Shown here: positions 17,492 to 26,745 of the stretch, piece by piece | Layout: each line of letters begins with the position of its first letter | Position numbering within the stretch: the stretch's first letter is position 1 | Assembly (NCBI GenBank): GCA_944380925.1 | Contig: CALWJD010000005.1 | Span: 52,116 to 116,115, forward strand | Source of the DNA: UMGS1491 sp944380925 | Lineage (GTDB): Bacteria > Bacillota > Clostridia > Oscillospirales > Acutalibacteraceae | Reading direction: 5' to 3' | DNA: 64,000 bases | Program-made: the position numbers and the translations under genes | Notes under the pieces: model-generated | Told to the model about the DNA's origin: nothing | The model's input: the letters and a program-made list of their open reading frames with translations, nothing else | Databases searched by the model: none

Positions 17492-18808
17492 TTATCTGTC
17501 TCTTATATTTTTTATTATGTCCTCGACCATTGCTTTTGTTTTTGGGTCTTTGGATATGTTTTTTTCTACTTGCTGGAGAGCATAAACGATTGTTGAGTGA
17601 TCCCTTCCGCCAAACTCATCGCCTATTGAGACGAGCGGCAACTGCGTTATTTCTCGCACAACATACATTGAGATTTGCCTTGCGTTTGAAATTGCGGCAG
17701 ATCTTTTTGAAGAACGAATATCTTCGGCAGTTACGCTGAACGTTCTTGCCACTTCCTCTATTATTTTTTCTATTGTTACCGGAGGAGGCTGATCGTTATT
17801 TAAGATATCCGAAATTGCCATTTGAGCCGTAGGTATTCCCATAGGTTCTCCGCCAAGCAAGTGATGAGCTTTCATTTTTTTAACCGCTCCTTCTAATTGA
17901 CGGATATTTGTTTTTAGTTTCTTGGCTATATATTCGCAAACTTCATTTGGCATTTTTATATCCAAAAGTTCGGCTTTTCTTTTAACTATTGCTATTCTTG
18001 TTTCAAAGTCCGGCGGCTGAATATCCGCAATAAGACCCCACTCAAAGCGTGTTCTTAAGCGGTCCTCAAGTGTTTGAATTTCTTTTGGCGGACGGTCGGA
18101 AGTCAGCACGATCTGTTTTTTTGCTTCATAAAGCGAGTTAAAAGTATGGAAAAATTCTTCTTGAGTAGAATCTTTTCCCGCGATGAACTGAATATCGTCA
18201 ACGAGTAAGACGTCGGCTTGTCTATATTTTTGATGAAATTCGCTTGTTGTGTTTTTTCTTATGGAATCTATAAGTTCGTTCGTAAAGTCGTCGCCTTTTA
18301 TATAAAGGCAAACTTTTTTAGGGTCTGTTTTTTTAATATCACTGCAAATCGCATAAAGAAGATGAGTTTTTCCAAGCCCTGAATTTCCGTATATAAAAAG
18401 AGGGTTATAAGCTCCCGCAGGATTGGAAGCAACGGCTAAAGCGGCGGCGTGCGCAAATTTATTTGAAGAACCCACTATGTAAGTATCAAACGTAAATTCA
18501 TATTCGGAATCGATTGCAAGATTTTGGTCGCTTTTTTTGCCTGATGATTCCACTTCGTCAGGTATCATAAAGCAAATATCAATTCCTGAGCCAAAAATAT
18601 CGCTAAAAGCTTTGTTTAAAAGCGGAAGATAACACCTGTTAAGTGTTTGCCTATGAAATTCGTTTGGAACCATAAGAACCGCTTTTCCTTCGTCAAAATC
18701 AAGTTTAACCGGTTCTATACGGCTTATCCATGTTTTGTAAGCAACGTCTGTTATGCGAGTTTTGCAAAAATCGCAAATTAAACTCCAAGCCTCATCAAAA
18801 GAGTTCAC
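17492..18808 (-). CDS. dnaA: chromosomal replication initiator DnaA
   Basis: This is a 438-residue AAA+ initiator. Domain I (1-80) is a protein-contact domain, domain II is short (about 84-105), and domain III has Walker A GNSGLGKT (141-148), Walker B LLVDDIQF (201-208) and the sensor and arginine-finger region. Domain IV carries the DnaA signature FGGRDHSTIVYA (399-410) that reads DnaA boxes. It starts at GTG 18808 with AGGAGG 9 bases upstream. It is transcribed away from rpmH, so the strand switch near 18.9 kb marks the origin region. Confidence 0.98.
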   Translation of the reverse strand: MNSFDEAWSLICDFCKTRITDVAYKTWISRIEPVKLDFDEGKAVLMVPNEFHRQTLNRCYLPLLNKAFSDIFGSGIDICFMIPDEVESSGKKSDQNLAIDSEYEFTFDTYIVGSSNKFAHAAALAVASNPAGAYNPLFIYGNSGLGKTHLLYAICSDIKKTDPKKVCLYIKGDDFTNELIDSIRKNTTSEFHQKYRQADVLLVDDIQFIAGKDSTQEEFFHTFNSLYEAKKQIVLTSDRPPKEIQTLEDRLRTRFEWGLIADIQPPDFETRIAIVKRKAELLDIKMPNEVCEYIAKKLKTNIRQLEGAVKKMKAHHLLGGEPMGIPTAQMAISDILNNDQPPPVTIEKIIEEVARTFSVTAEDIRSSKRSAAISNARQISMYVVREITQLPLVSIGDEFGGRDHSTIVYALQQVEKNISKDPKTKAMVEDIIKNIRDR

Positions 18809-18875
18809 TAAAGATACCTCCTGTAAAAATTATCTATACTTTCTTTGATTGCCGAAAGTATTAAATTATACATCA

Positions 18876-18904
18876 ATTATATCTTTTTTGAATAAAGTTT
18901 TCAA
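18876..18904 (-). promoter_or_regulatory. probable dnaA promoter
   Basis: On the minus strand there is a TTGAAA -35 (18899-18904), a 17-bp spacer and TATAAT (18876-18881). The -35 overlaps TTTTCAACA (18898-18906), a 7-of-9 match to a DnaA box, which would allow autoregulation. A second TATAAT-like box lies at 18865-18870. Confidence 0.6.
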
Positions 18905-18972
18905 CAAATCAAAGCGAATGAAAAAGTAGATAGAAAATATTCAAAAATCATTACCAAAAAACACAATTTTTA

Positions 18973-19000
18973 TTGACAAAACCAAAAGTAAGTGTATAAT
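18973..19000 (+). promoter_or_regulatory. consensus sigma-A promoter of the LRR gene
   Basis: A perfect TTGACA (18973-18978) and a perfect TATAAT (18995-19000) are separated by 16 bp, 32 bases upstream of the start codon. Confidence 0.8.
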
Positions 19001-19031
19001 TTATAGAAAATCAACAAAAGAGGTGGCTATA

Positions 19032-19883
19032 ATGAAACAAGAAAAAGAATATTTATGCGGGGATGCCGGTGATGTAAAAAAACTAAAATTGCCGGAAATT
19101 AGCAATAGCGATGCAGCGACGAAGAACTTAGGAAAGTTTTTTGAATCTATTAAAATCTTTTTGGTTAGCATGAAAACAAAAACTTCCAAAAAAGAAACAG
19201 AAGAATCTGTTATTAAAGATCTTGATCAAAAGCATTTTAGACCTAGAATGCACAGTGGATATGAAAAATTTCTGGTTAAAGTTTTTGAGTTGCTTAATAA
19301 CAGAGTTTCAGGAACGTTATCCGAAAGGTTAGTTAAAGTGCACGGCGAATGTAGCGGATACTGTAGGAGTGGAAAAGATGCAGATCGGAAAGAAAAAGTG
19401 GAGAAGCTTAGTAAAGTTTTTAGTGATGTTTTGAATATTGTAAAAGAAGAAGACAAAATCCGTAATTTTAAGATTTTTAGTAACGATGCGGATATTCAAA
19501 ATAAAGACAGCACATGGGAAAAAGACGAAGTTGTAAAAGCTATTTTTGAAGATGGCGTTAAAGAGATACCTGCCAATGCTTTTAACGGAGCAAAAAATTT
19601 AATAAAGATATCTTTTGGCAAGCATATCGGGAATACTACTAAGTGTGAACCTAATAACAAAAGCTCTTGTAAAATAGGGGCCGGTGCTTTTAAAAATTGC
19701 CCAAATTTAAAAGAAATAGCTTTCTTTCCGATGGAAAGTAATGACGAAGAACAAGTAAAAGCGGCTTTTGATGAACCTGTTGTAAAGAGAATAGAAATAA
19801 TGCGCTCCGATTACAAACAAAAATTGGAAAAAGCCGGAGAAAAACACAGAAGTTCTGTTTTCCATCCGATTGTAATAGTTTAG
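19032..19883 (+). CDS. BspA-type leucine-rich-repeat protein between dnaA and rpmH
   Basis: This 283-residue protein uses the ATG at 19032, which has AGGTGG 5 bases upstream; an in-frame GTG at 19023 lies within that site. The N-terminal ~150 residues are charged and helical with no signal peptide. Residues from about 170 hold two LRR_5 (BspA-like) repeats: EDGVKEIPANAFNGAKNLIK and IGAGAFKNCPNLKEIAFFP. Such repeats act as protein-binding surfaces and often occur in host-associated bacteria. The gene has its own consensus promoter and terminator and interrupts the usual dnaA-rpmH junction, so it looks like an inserted cassette. Its partner is unknown. Confidence 0.75.
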   Translation: MKQEKEYLCGDAGDVKKLKLPEISNSDAATKNLGKFFESIKIFLVSMKTKTSKKETEESVIKDLDQKHFRPRMHSGYEKFLVKVFELLNNRVSGTLSERLVKVHGECSGYCRSGKDADRKEKVEKLSKVFSDVLNIVKEEDKIRNFKIFSNDADIQNKDSTWEKDEVVKAIFEDGVKEIPANAFNGAKNLIKISFGKHIGNTTKCEPNNKSSCKIGAGAFKNCPNLKEIAFFPMESNDEEQVKAAFDEPVVKRIEIMRSDYKQKLEKAGEKHRSSVFHPIVIV

Positions 19884-19906
19884 ATTATATTTTTACATAG
19901 TATAGC

Positions 19907-19938
19907 AGAGGCGCATAATAAAATATGCGTCCTTTTTT
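19907..19938 (+). terminator. intrinsic terminator of the LRR gene
   Basis: The stem AGGCGCATA / TATGCGTCCT (one bulged base) closes a short AT loop and is followed by TTTTTT. Confidence 0.75.
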
Positions 19939-19956
19939 GTGCGGTTTTTAGAATGG

Positions 19957-19985
19957 TTGACAATTTGGTTTTTTTAATATATAAT
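19957..19985 (+). promoter_or_regulatory. rpmH promoter
   Basis: A perfect TTGACA (19957-19962) and a perfect TATAAT (19980-19985) have a 17-bp spacer, 99 bases upstream of the rpmH start. Confidence 0.85.
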
Positions 19986-20084
19986 TATTCGGTAAAGTAT
20001 TTGTTTTTTAAAAAACGTTTTGCCGTAAACAGAAAAAAGAGATTTCTGTTTAGGTGTTAAATATGCATAGGAGGGGAATTATCA

Positions 20085-20219
20085 ATGCTCAGAACATACC
20101 AACCAAAGAAGCTCCACAGAAAAAAAGAGCATGGCTTCAGAAAAAGAATGGCTACTCGTAACGGCATAAAAGTTATTGCAAGAAGAAGAGCTAAAGGAAG
20201 AAAAAGATTAACTTACTAA
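20085..20219 (+). CDS. rpmH: 50S ribosomal protein L34
   Basis: This 44-residue, very basic protein starts MLRTYQPKKLHRKKEHGFRK and ends RRRAKGRKRLTY, the standard L34 sequence. L34 belongs to the large ribosomal subunit. A strong AGGAGGGG lies 9 bases upstream of the ATG. It heads the plus-strand arm from the origin and is followed by a leaky terminator before rnpA, the usual arrangement that gives more L34 than RnpA. Confidence 0.97.
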   Translation: MLRTYQPKKLHRKKEHGFRKRMATRNGIKVIARRRAKGRKRLTY

Positions 20220-20258
20220 TTCATGTTGCGTTTGTGGCGTCAAGAAAACCCATTTTAA

Positions 20259-20297
20259 AAAAATAAGACCTTGACGGGTCTTTATTTTTTTGGTAAA
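20259..20297 (+). terminator. intrinsic terminator after rpmH
   Basis: AAATAAGACC pairs with GGGTCTTTATTT (one bulge) around a short loop and is followed by T residues. It is probably partial, because rnpA follows at once. Confidence 0.65.
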
Positions 20298-20316
20298 GAG
20301 AAATAAGGTTTTTGTT

Positions 20317-20673
20317 ATGAATAAAAACGAAACAATCAAAAAAAACAGAGATTTCAGAAGGCTTTATAACAAAGGAAAATACTTAGCTTCGGCAAATATT
20401 GTTACATATGTAATCAAAAAAAGGGTAAGTAAAACCAAGATAGGAATTACAACGAGCAAAAAAACAGGAAATGCAGTTCAAAGAAACAGGGCAAGGAGAG
20501 TTATAAGAGCGGCCTACTTTTATTTAAAACCGCTTGTTAAGAGTGGTTTTGATATTGTTTTTGTTTCAAGGCAAAAAACAAGCATGGTTAAAATGCAAGA
20601 AGTTTTAAAGGATATGAAATATCATTTTAAAAAACTCGGTGTTATAAGCGTTTCTGAAAGTTTAGGAGAATAA
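20317..20673 (+). CDS. rnpA: ribonuclease P protein component
   Basis: This 118-residue protein partners the RNase P RNA in maturing tRNA 5' ends. The ATG at 20317 (MNKNETIKKNRDFRRLYNKG) has ATAAGG 8 bases upstream; an in-frame TTG at 20290 lies in the terminator and is rejected. The RNR box is KKTGNAVQRNRARRVIRAAY. It is followed by yidD after 4 bases. Confidence 0.96.
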   Translation: MNKNETIKKNRDFRRLYNKGKYLASANIVTYVIKKRVSKTKIGITTSKKTGNAVQRNRARRVIRAAYFYLKPLVKSGFDIVFVSRQKTSMVKMQEVLKDMKYHFKKLGVISVSESLGE

Positions 20674-20677
20674 CAAA

Positions 20678-20914
20678 ATGAAGTTTTTAGTTTTAAAACT
20701 CATTCGGTTCTATCAGAAATTTTTATCGCCGCTTAAAAAACCTTGTTGCAGATTTTATCCTGTTTGTTCGAATTATGCGCTGGAAGCTTTTTCAAAACAT
20801 GGTTTTTTTAAAGCAAGTTTTTTAAGTTTAAAGCGGGTTTTAAGGTGTAATCTTTTTTGTAAAGGTGGATATGATCCCGTACCAGAAAGTAAACGTAATA
20901 AAAAAGATATTTGA
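20678..20914 (+). CDS. yidD: membrane protein insertion efficiency factor YidD
   Basis: This 78-residue protein has the family hallmark LKKPCCRFYPVCSNYALEAF, followed by KHGFFKASFLSLKRVLRC and CKGGYDPVP. YidD is a small amphipathic, inner-face membrane protein that aids YidC-dependent insertion. It sits between rnpA and yidC as in most bacteria. Confidence 0.95.
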   Translation: MKFLVLKLIRFYQKFLSPLKKPCCRFYPVCSNYALEAFSKHGFFKASFLSLKRVLRCNLFCKGGYDPVPESKRNKKDI

Positions 20915-20988
20915 TATATAAATGATTTGTGATAATATTTTTATTATCATGGTTTATAGAAACGGTTTTTTAAAAGGAGAGTTTTAAT

Positions 20989-21915
20989 TTGGGATTTTTA
21001 TTTGATTCACTTAGCAGCATGTTCGGTTATGTTTTGTGGTTTTTCTTTGATGCCGTCAGTAATTATGGTTTAGCAATAACGCTTTTTGCGCTGGTTGTAA
21101 ATATTATAATGTTTCCTCTTGCAATAAAACGCCAAAAAAGTATGGCGAGTAATGCAAGAATGGCGGTAAAACAACAGGAACTTAAGAAAAAATATGAAAA
21201 AAACCCAAGAAAATATAACGAAGAAGTTGCAAAACTTTATGAATCTGAAGGTGTAAACCCGATGAGCGGTTGTTTTGCAACGATGGTTGTTCCGCTTATT
21301 TTATGGACAGGTATTTTTGGAGCTGTTACCAAGCCGCTTCAAAACACTTTACATATTCCGGCAGATAAAGTTTCTGCTGCGGTTACGGCTGTTTGTGAAA
21401 ACACAGGCGAAGAAAACAAAATGGCAAGAAATTATCGCGAACTTCAGGTTGTCAGAAGTTTTGATAGCGTAAAAGATAAGCTTACCATGTTTGATAAAAA
21501 AGAAATGGAAGACTTAGAAGAATATAGCCACGGATTTAACTTTTTTGGTATAAATCTTTTGCAAACACCTAAAGGTTCAGCTTTCAGCGAGTTTTTATGG
21601 TTAATACCTTTACTTTGCTTTGTATCGTCTGCGGCGGCTATGTATATAAGCCAAAAGATGATGGGTATGCAAAACACCATGCAAGGTTGCAATAAATTTT
21701 TGCCCTATGGTATGCTTTTATTTACGGCTTATATAGCGTACACTATTCCCGGGGCTGTCGGACTTTATTGGGTTATAAACTCGGCAATCGGGGCAGTGCA
21801 AAATATAGTTCTTAATAAATTTTATAATACTTATACCATTAATGCTCACGATGAAGCGGCAAGAGCGGCTTTACTTTTTGAAAAAGAAAGTAAGATTACA
21901 AGTGAAAATAATTAA
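20989..21915 (+). CDS. yidC: membrane protein insertase YidC/Oxa1 (SpoIIIJ type)
   Basis: This 308-residue insertase starts at TTG 20989 with AGGAG 9 bases upstream. It lacks the large periplasmic domain of Gram-negative YidC and has no lipobox. There are five predicted membrane segments. The first conserved one (YGLAITLFALVVNIIMFPLAIKR) carries the positively charged groove residue, and the cytosolic helical hairpin follows (MAVKQQELKKKYEKNPRKYN). The extracytoplasmic loop at about 115-190 is longer than in B. subtilis. YidC inserts proteins into the membrane alone or with Sec. Confidence 0.95.
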   Translation: MGFLFDSLSSMFGYVLWFFFDAVSNYGLAITLFALVVNIIMFPLAIKRQKSMASNARMAVKQQELKKKYEKNPRKYNEEVAKLYESEGVNPMSGCFATMVVPLILWTGIFGAVTKPLQNTLHIPADKVSAAVTAVCENTGEENKMARNYRELQVVRSFDSVKDKLTMFDKKEMEDLEEYSHGFNFFGINLLQTPKGSAFSEFLWLIPLLCFVSSAAAMYISQKMMGMQNTMQGCNKFLPYGMLLFTAYIAYTIPGAVGLYWVINSAIGAVQNIVLNKFYNTYTINAHDEAARAALLFEKESKITSENN

Positions 21916-21957
21916 AAGGTTTGTTTTGGGGATATCTACGGAGGTGCTTATTTATTT

Positions 21958-22599
21958 ATGATTAACGAAGTTTATGCTTCTGAAGAAACAGTTGCTTTGG
22001 CAAAAGAGAAAGCATGCGGTATGCTTGGTGTTACGGAAGATAAAGTTGAGTTTGAGGTGCTGCAGTTTCCTTCCAAAAAAGTTCTTGGAATGTTTGGCGG
22101 AAAACTGGCGCAGGTAAGGGCTGTGCTTAAACAAAGCGTTTCCGAAAAAGCAATTAAATTTTTAAAAGAAATGTTTTTCTACATGGGAATGGAAAAGCTT
22201 GAAGTTAAGTTAGAAAAAGAAGAAGAGGGTTCTTGCTATATAAAAATTACAGGTGATGACGTTAAGTATATCTTAGGAAAACATGGCGATATTTTAGATT
22301 CCATTCAGTACATAACAGGTCTTGTTTCCAACGAAAAAAACAAAGATTTTTGTAAAGTGCGTTTAGAAGCCGGAAATTATAGAGAAAAAAGAATGCAAAC
22401 ACTCGAAAAACTTGGCAGACATATTGCAGAAAAAGTTTTAAAAACAGGAAAAAGATTTTCGCTCGAGCCGATGAGGTCCTATGAACGCAAGATTATACAT
22501 GATTCAGTCGGACAGGTTGAAGGCGTAAAATCTTGGTCTGAAGGCGAAGGTGAAGGAAGGCACGTTGTTGTTTCGCAAACAAAAAATGAACAGCAATAG
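21958..22599 (+). CDS. jag: Jag/KhpB RNA-binding protein
   Basis: This 213-residue protein has the standard three parts: a Jag-N domain (about 1-50, with FPSKKVLGMFGGKLAQV), a KH domain (GDDVKYILGKHGDILDSIQY) and an R3H domain at the C-terminus (RHIAEKVLKTGKRFSLEPMR, then SYERKIIHDSV). KhpB pairs with KhpA to bind RNA and affects cell elongation in Gram-positives. The strong site GGAGGTG precedes the ATG. The gene follows yidC as usual. Confidence 0.95.
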   Translation: MINEVYASEETVALAKEKACGMLGVTEDKVEFEVLQFPSKKVLGMFGGKLAQVRAVLKQSVSEKAIKFLKEMFFYMGMEKLEVKLEKEEEGSCYIKITGDDVKYILGKHGDILDSIQYITGLVSNEKNKDFCKVRLEAGNYREKRMQTLEKLGRHIAEKVLKTGKRFSLEPMRSYERKIIHDSVGQVEGVKSWSEGEGEGRHVVVSQTKNEQQ

Positions 22600-22695
22600 T
22601 TTTTGCTTATAGATTTTTTAGTTTATTTTTGCTCCCTGCTATTGTTTAAGGGAGCAATTAAAATTTTTAACGTTAAAAGAAAAGAGTATATAAGT

Positions 22696-24066
22696 ATGAA
22701 TACAATAGCAGCTATTTCCACAGCGCACGGCGTTGGCGGAATAGGAGTTATAAGAATATCGGGTGAAAACGCCGTAAAAATAGCCGAAAAAGTGTTTGTT
22801 CCTTTTGTTGGGGAGCAAGTTGATTGTTTGCAAAAACTGGGCGGTTATAGAGCAAAATACGGGAAAATAATCGAAAGTGGAGAGTATATCGATGAAGCTG
22901 TTGCGCTTGTTTTTAAAGCGCCACACAGTTATACCGGTGAAGATGTTGTGGAAATATCTTGCCACGGAGGGCTTTATCTTACAAAACGTGTGCTCAGAGC
23001 TGTTTTGGAGGCGGGTGCTCAGCCCGCAGAGGCCGGAGAGTTTACTAAAAGAGCGTTTTTAAACGGAAAAATAGACCTTTCGCAAGCGGAATCAGTTATG
23101 GATTTAATTTCCGCAAAAAGCAAGTGTGCAAATAAAGTTGCTTTTGAGATGCGCCAAGGTAAATCGTCAGATAAAATAAATGAAATAAAAGAAAAGCTTA
23201 CTGATATTTCCGCGGGACTGAGTGTTTGGGCGGATTATCCCGAGGAAGATATTCCACAAATAAATAAAAAAACGTTGAAAAAAAGCGTTTTGGAGATTAC
23301 CCAAAAACTTGAAAATATGATAGATAATTACGATACTTTTAAAGCTATTAAAAACGGCGTAAAAACAGCAATTATAGGGCGGCCGAATGTTGGAAAATCA
23401 ACTCTTATGAATTTGCTTGCCGATTCTCAAAAATCTATAGTTACGGATATTCCCGGTACTACAAGAGATGCTATAGAAGAAAATATTATGATAGGCGATA
23501 TTCCCGTTTGTTTGATCGATACCGCGGGAATTCACGAAACTTACGATAAAGTTGAAAAAATAGGGGTCGAAAAAGCAAGAAAAACAATGAAAGAAGCTGA
23601 AATTACTCTTTTTATGGTTGATGTCTCCTCCCCACTTAGTAATGAAGATAAAGAACTTTTAAAGGAAATTGATAAAGAAAAGACCATTATATTGTTAAAT
23701 AAATGCGATAAAGAAAAGAAAGTAAAAAGCAACGAATTACTAACATTTTCTGATAAAATTGTTGAATTATCGGCACTAAAAAACCAAGGTACGGAACAAC
23801 TAAAAGAAATTATCGAAAATATGGTTGGTTTATCAAAGTTTGATCCGTCTGAAGCGGTAATTTCCAACGAAAGGCAGCTTTATTCTTTAAAAAAAGCAAA
23901 ATCTATTCTAAATCAGGTTTTGTCCGAGCTCGAAATTGGTATTACTCTTGATGCGATAACGGTTTTGCTTCAAGATGCGCTTGATTTATTTATGGAGTTT
24001 ACGGGAGAAAAAGCAAGCGAAGCAATTGTAAATAAGGTGTTTTCCAAGTTTTGTGTTGGAAAATAG
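22696..24066 (+). CDS. mnmE: tRNA uridine-5-carboxymethylaminomethyl modification GTPase MnmE
   Basis: This 456-residue GTPase installs the cmnm5 group at U34 of tRNAs together with MnmG. The ATG at 22696 gives the classic start MNTIAAISTAHGVGGIGVIR; upstream in-frame codons lack a ribosome binding site. G motifs: GRPNVGKS, GTTRD, DTAG, NKCD. The C-terminus is KFCVGK, with the conserved catalytic-loop Cys. The N-terminal tetrahydrofolate-binding domain is intact. Confidence 0.97.
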   Translation: MNTIAAISTAHGVGGIGVIRISGENAVKIAEKVFVPFVGEQVDCLQKLGGYRAKYGKIIESGEYIDEAVALVFKAPHSYTGEDVVEISCHGGLYLTKRVLRAVLEAGAQPAEAGEFTKRAFLNGKIDLSQAESVMDLISAKSKCANKVAFEMRQGKSSDKINEIKEKLTDISAGLSVWADYPEEDIPQINKKTLKKSVLEITQKLENMIDNYDTFKAIKNGVKTAIIGRPNVGKSTLMNLLADSQKSIVTDIPGTTRDAIEENIMIGDIPVCLIDTAGIHETYDKVEKIGVEKARKTMKEAEITLFMVDVSSPLSNEDKELLKEIDKEKTIILLNKCDKEKKVKSNELLTFSDKIVELSALKNQGTEQLKEIIENMVGLSKFDPSEAVISNERQLYSLKKAKSILNQVLSELEIGITLDAITVLLQDALDLFMEFTGEKASEAIVNKVFSKFCVGK

Positions 24067-24114
24067 TTTTTAAAAATAGTTTTTATATGGTTTATATTTT
24101 TAGAGGTGTAAGTT

Positions 24115-26022
24115 TTGGAAAAGGAAGAAAGTTTAAGTAAAAATTATTTCATGGAAGAATATGACGTAAGCGTTATAGGAGCAGGACATGCCGGTATAGA
24201 AGCAGCTTTGGCAAGCGCAAGACTTGGCTGCAAAACTGCTGTTTTTGTTATAAATCTAGATTCTGTTGGAAATTGCCCGTGCAATCCTTCAATTGGCGGT
24301 ACTGCAAAAGGGCATTTGGTTTGCGAAATTGATGCTCTTGGCGGAGAAATGGGAAGAACCACAGATGAATGTTTTTTGCAAAGCAGAATGCTAAATTTGG
24401 GCAAAGGCCCGGCTGTTCACTCGCTTAGGGCTCAGATTGATAGAAACAAATATAAAGAAATAATGAAGCATAAGCTCGAGCTGCAGGAAAATCTTAGTTT
24501 AAAGCAATCAGAAATAATTGATATTAGTTTTGATAAAAACGAAAATAAGTGGTTTTTAAAATCAAGAAATAATATGGTTTTTAAGTCTAAGTGTGTAATT
24601 TTGGCAACAGGTACGTTTTTAGAGGGTGTTGTTCATATCGGAGAGACTTCCTATCAAAGCGGCCCTGACGGAATATTTCCTTCTGTATTACTTGGCGAGT
24701 CACTAAAAAAGCTCGGACTAAAACTTAAAAGATTTAAAACAGGAACTCCGGCAAGGGTTTTAAAATCAAGTATAAATTTTGAAGGTCTTGAAGAGCAAGT
24801 TGGTGATGAGAAAATCGTTCCATTTTCAATGGATACCGAAAATATAGGAGAAAACAAAGTAAAATGCTATATCTCTTGGACGAACGATAAAACAAAAGAA
24901 GTTATACTTAAAAATATCCACAGAGCACCGATGTATAGTGGGAAAATAGAGGGCGTTGGCCCTAGATATTGCCCGAGTATTGAAGATAAAATAATGCGTT
25001 TTCCAGATAAAAAAAGGCATCAATTGTTTATAGAACCTTGCGGATTAAATACGGAAGAAATGTATTTGCAAGGAATGTCTACATCACTTCCCGAAGAAGT
25101 GCAAATAGAAATGTATAGAACAATTCCTGGGCTTGAAAACGTAAAAATCATGAGAGCCGCTTATGCAATTGAATATGATATTGCCGACCCAGAACAAATG
25201 AATTTAAGTTTGGAATTTAAAGATTTCCCGGGACTCTTTGGTGCGGGGCAATTTAACGGAAGTTCAGGTTATGAAGAAGCGGCGGCACAAGGTTTAATTG
25301 CGGGAATAAATGCAGCACTTAAAGTGAAAAATAAAGAACCGCTTATTTTGGATAGAGGAAGTTCATATATAGGGACGCTAATTGATGATTTGGTCACAAA
25401 AGGAGTGCAAGATCCTTACAGAATGATGACGTCTCGTTCTGAATATAGATTAGTTTTGCGGCAAGACAATGCCGATGAAAGATTAACTCCAATCGGAAGA
25501 AGAATCGGTTTGATTACAGATGAAAGGTATAAAAAATTTGAAGAAAACCAAAATCTTAAAAAAAAGGAAATTTATAGGGTAAATCATACCGTTATATCGC
25601 CAAGTGATGCTCTAAATAATATGCTTGTTTCACGTGAAACATCACCTATAATTACTGGTATTAAAATGAGTGATTTGCTCAAAAGACCGCAGATTACTTA
25701 TGATGATTTAAAAGAATTTGATAAAAGTAGGCCCGCAATTGATGAGTCTATTTTTGAAAAAGTGCAAGTTGAAATAAAATACGAAGGATATATAGCAAGG
25801 CAAAATAATCAAATAAAGGAGCTTCGGCGTCTTGAAGAAAAAGTTTTGCCAAGCGATATAAATTATAAAGAAATTAAAGGATTACGTTTGGAAGCGACCG
25901 AAAAACTTGGAAAAATAAGGCCTGAAAATATAGGACAAGCTTCAAGAATTTCAGGCGTCAGCCCTGCGGATATATCAGTTCTTATAATTTGGCTTGCATC
26001 TAAATCTAAAAAAGGAAATTAG
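24115..26022 (+). CDS. mnmG: tRNA uridine-5-carboxymethylaminomethyl modification enzyme MnmG (GidA)
   Basis: This 635-residue FAD enzyme is the partner of MnmE. The FAD-binding motif is GAGHAGIEAALASARLG and the signature PCNPSIGGTAKGHLVCEID is present; a C-terminal helical domain binds MnmE. The TTG at 24115 is chosen because GAGGTG is 6 bases upstream; the ATG at 24151 has no such site. The gene contains a perfect 16-bp parS site at 25626-25641 without disturbing the frame. Confidence 0.96.
   Translation: MEKEESLSKNYFMEEYDVSVIGAGHAGIEAALASARLGCKTAVFVINLDSVGNCPCNPSIGGTAKGHLVCEIDALGGEMGRTTDECFLQSRMLNLGKGPAVHSLRAQIDRNKYKEIMKHKLELQENLSLKQSEIIDISFDKNENKWFLKSRNNMVFKSKCVILATGTFLEGVVHIGETSYQSGPDGIFPSVLLGESLKKLGLKLKRFKTGTPARVLKSSINFEGLEEQVGDEKIVPFSMDTENIGENKVKCYISWTNDKTKEVILKNIHRAPMYSGKIEGVGPRYCPSIEDKIMRFPDKKRHQLFIEPCGLNTEEMYLQGMSTSLPEEVQIEMYRTIPGLENVKIMRAAYAIEYDIADPEQMNLSLEFKDFPGLFGAGQFNGSSGYEEAAAQGLIAGINAALKVKNKEPLILDRGSSYIGTLIDDLVTKGVQDPYRMMTSRSEYRLVLRQDNADERLTPIGRRIGLITDERYKKFEENQNLKKKEIYRVNHTVISPSDALNNMLVSRETSPIITGIKMSDLLKRPQITYDDLKEFDKSRPAIDESIFEKVQVEIKYEGYIARQNNQIKELRRLEEKVLPSDINYKEIKGLRLEATEKLGKIRPENIGQASRISGVSPADISVLIIWLASKSKKGN
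25626..25641. promoter_or_regulatory. parS centromere site inside mnmG
   Basis: The sequence is TGTTTCACGTGAAACA, a perfect match to the ParB/Spo0J nucleation palindrome. It lies about 6.8 kb from the dnaA start. Confidence 0.95.
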
Positions 26023-26028
26023 TTTATT

Positions 26029-26745
26029 ATGAATATTTTATTTGAAGAAGCAAAAAAAATCGGAATAAACTTAGATGAGGTTCAGCTTGATAAGTTTGAA
26101 AAATATAAGAATTTTTTGCTTGAATATAATTTGCATACCAATCTAACATCTATTACAGAACCCGAAGATATAGCAATAAAACATTTTTTAGATAGCATAT
26201 TGTTTTCTAAATTTTTTAAAATACCGGAAAAAGCGAAAGTTATAGACGTCGGAACAGGTGCAGGATTTCCGGGAGTGCCTTTAAAGATATTGCAGGCGGA
26301 TATAAATTTAACTTTGGTTGATAGTTTAAATAAAAGAATAAAATTTTTAAATGGGTTGTGCGAAAAAATAGATATTAATGCAGAAGTTATACACGCAAGA
26401 GCAGAGGAGCTTAGCCATAAAGAAAAATATAGAGAAAAATTTGACATTGCGGTTTCAAGGGCTGTTGCACCGCTTAATGTTTTGTGCGAATACTGTATTC
26501 CATATTTAAAAACAGGCGGATTTTTTGTTTCACTTAAAGGAGCAAATTTTGAAGAGGAAATAAAAAATTCAAAAAATGCACTGAATGTTTTGGGAGCGAA
26601 AATTCAGGATATAAAAACTTTTGAATTGCCTAAAAATAAAGGTTTTCGGGCAGTTGTAATAATTCAAAAAACAAAAAATATTGCAAAAAAATATCCACGT
26701 TCAAATTCGCAAATTACTAAAAACCGCTTTAAGTGTTTCACGTGA
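26029..26745 (+). CDS. rsmG: 16S rRNA (guanine-N7) methyltransferase RsmG (GidB)
   Basis: This 238-residue SAM-dependent methyltransferase modifies G527 of 16S rRNA. The SAM motif is VIDVGTGAGFPGVPLKI, and RAVAPLNVLCEY is also characteristic. It starts 7 bases after mnmG. Its last codons and TGA stop (26743-26745) lie inside a parS site, so the site fixes the C-terminus. Confidence 0.96.
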   Translation: MNILFEEAKKIGINLDEVQLDKFEKYKNFLLEYNLHTNLTSITEPEDIAIKHFLDSILFSKFFKIPEKAKVIDVGTGAGFPGVPLKILQADINLTLVDSLNKRIKFLNGLCEKIDINAEVIHARAEELSHKEKYREKFDIAVSRAVAPLNVLCEYCIPYLKTGGFFVSLKGANFEEEIKNSKNALNVLGAKIQDIKTFELPKNKGFRAVVIIQKTKNIAKKYPRSNSQITKNRFKCFT

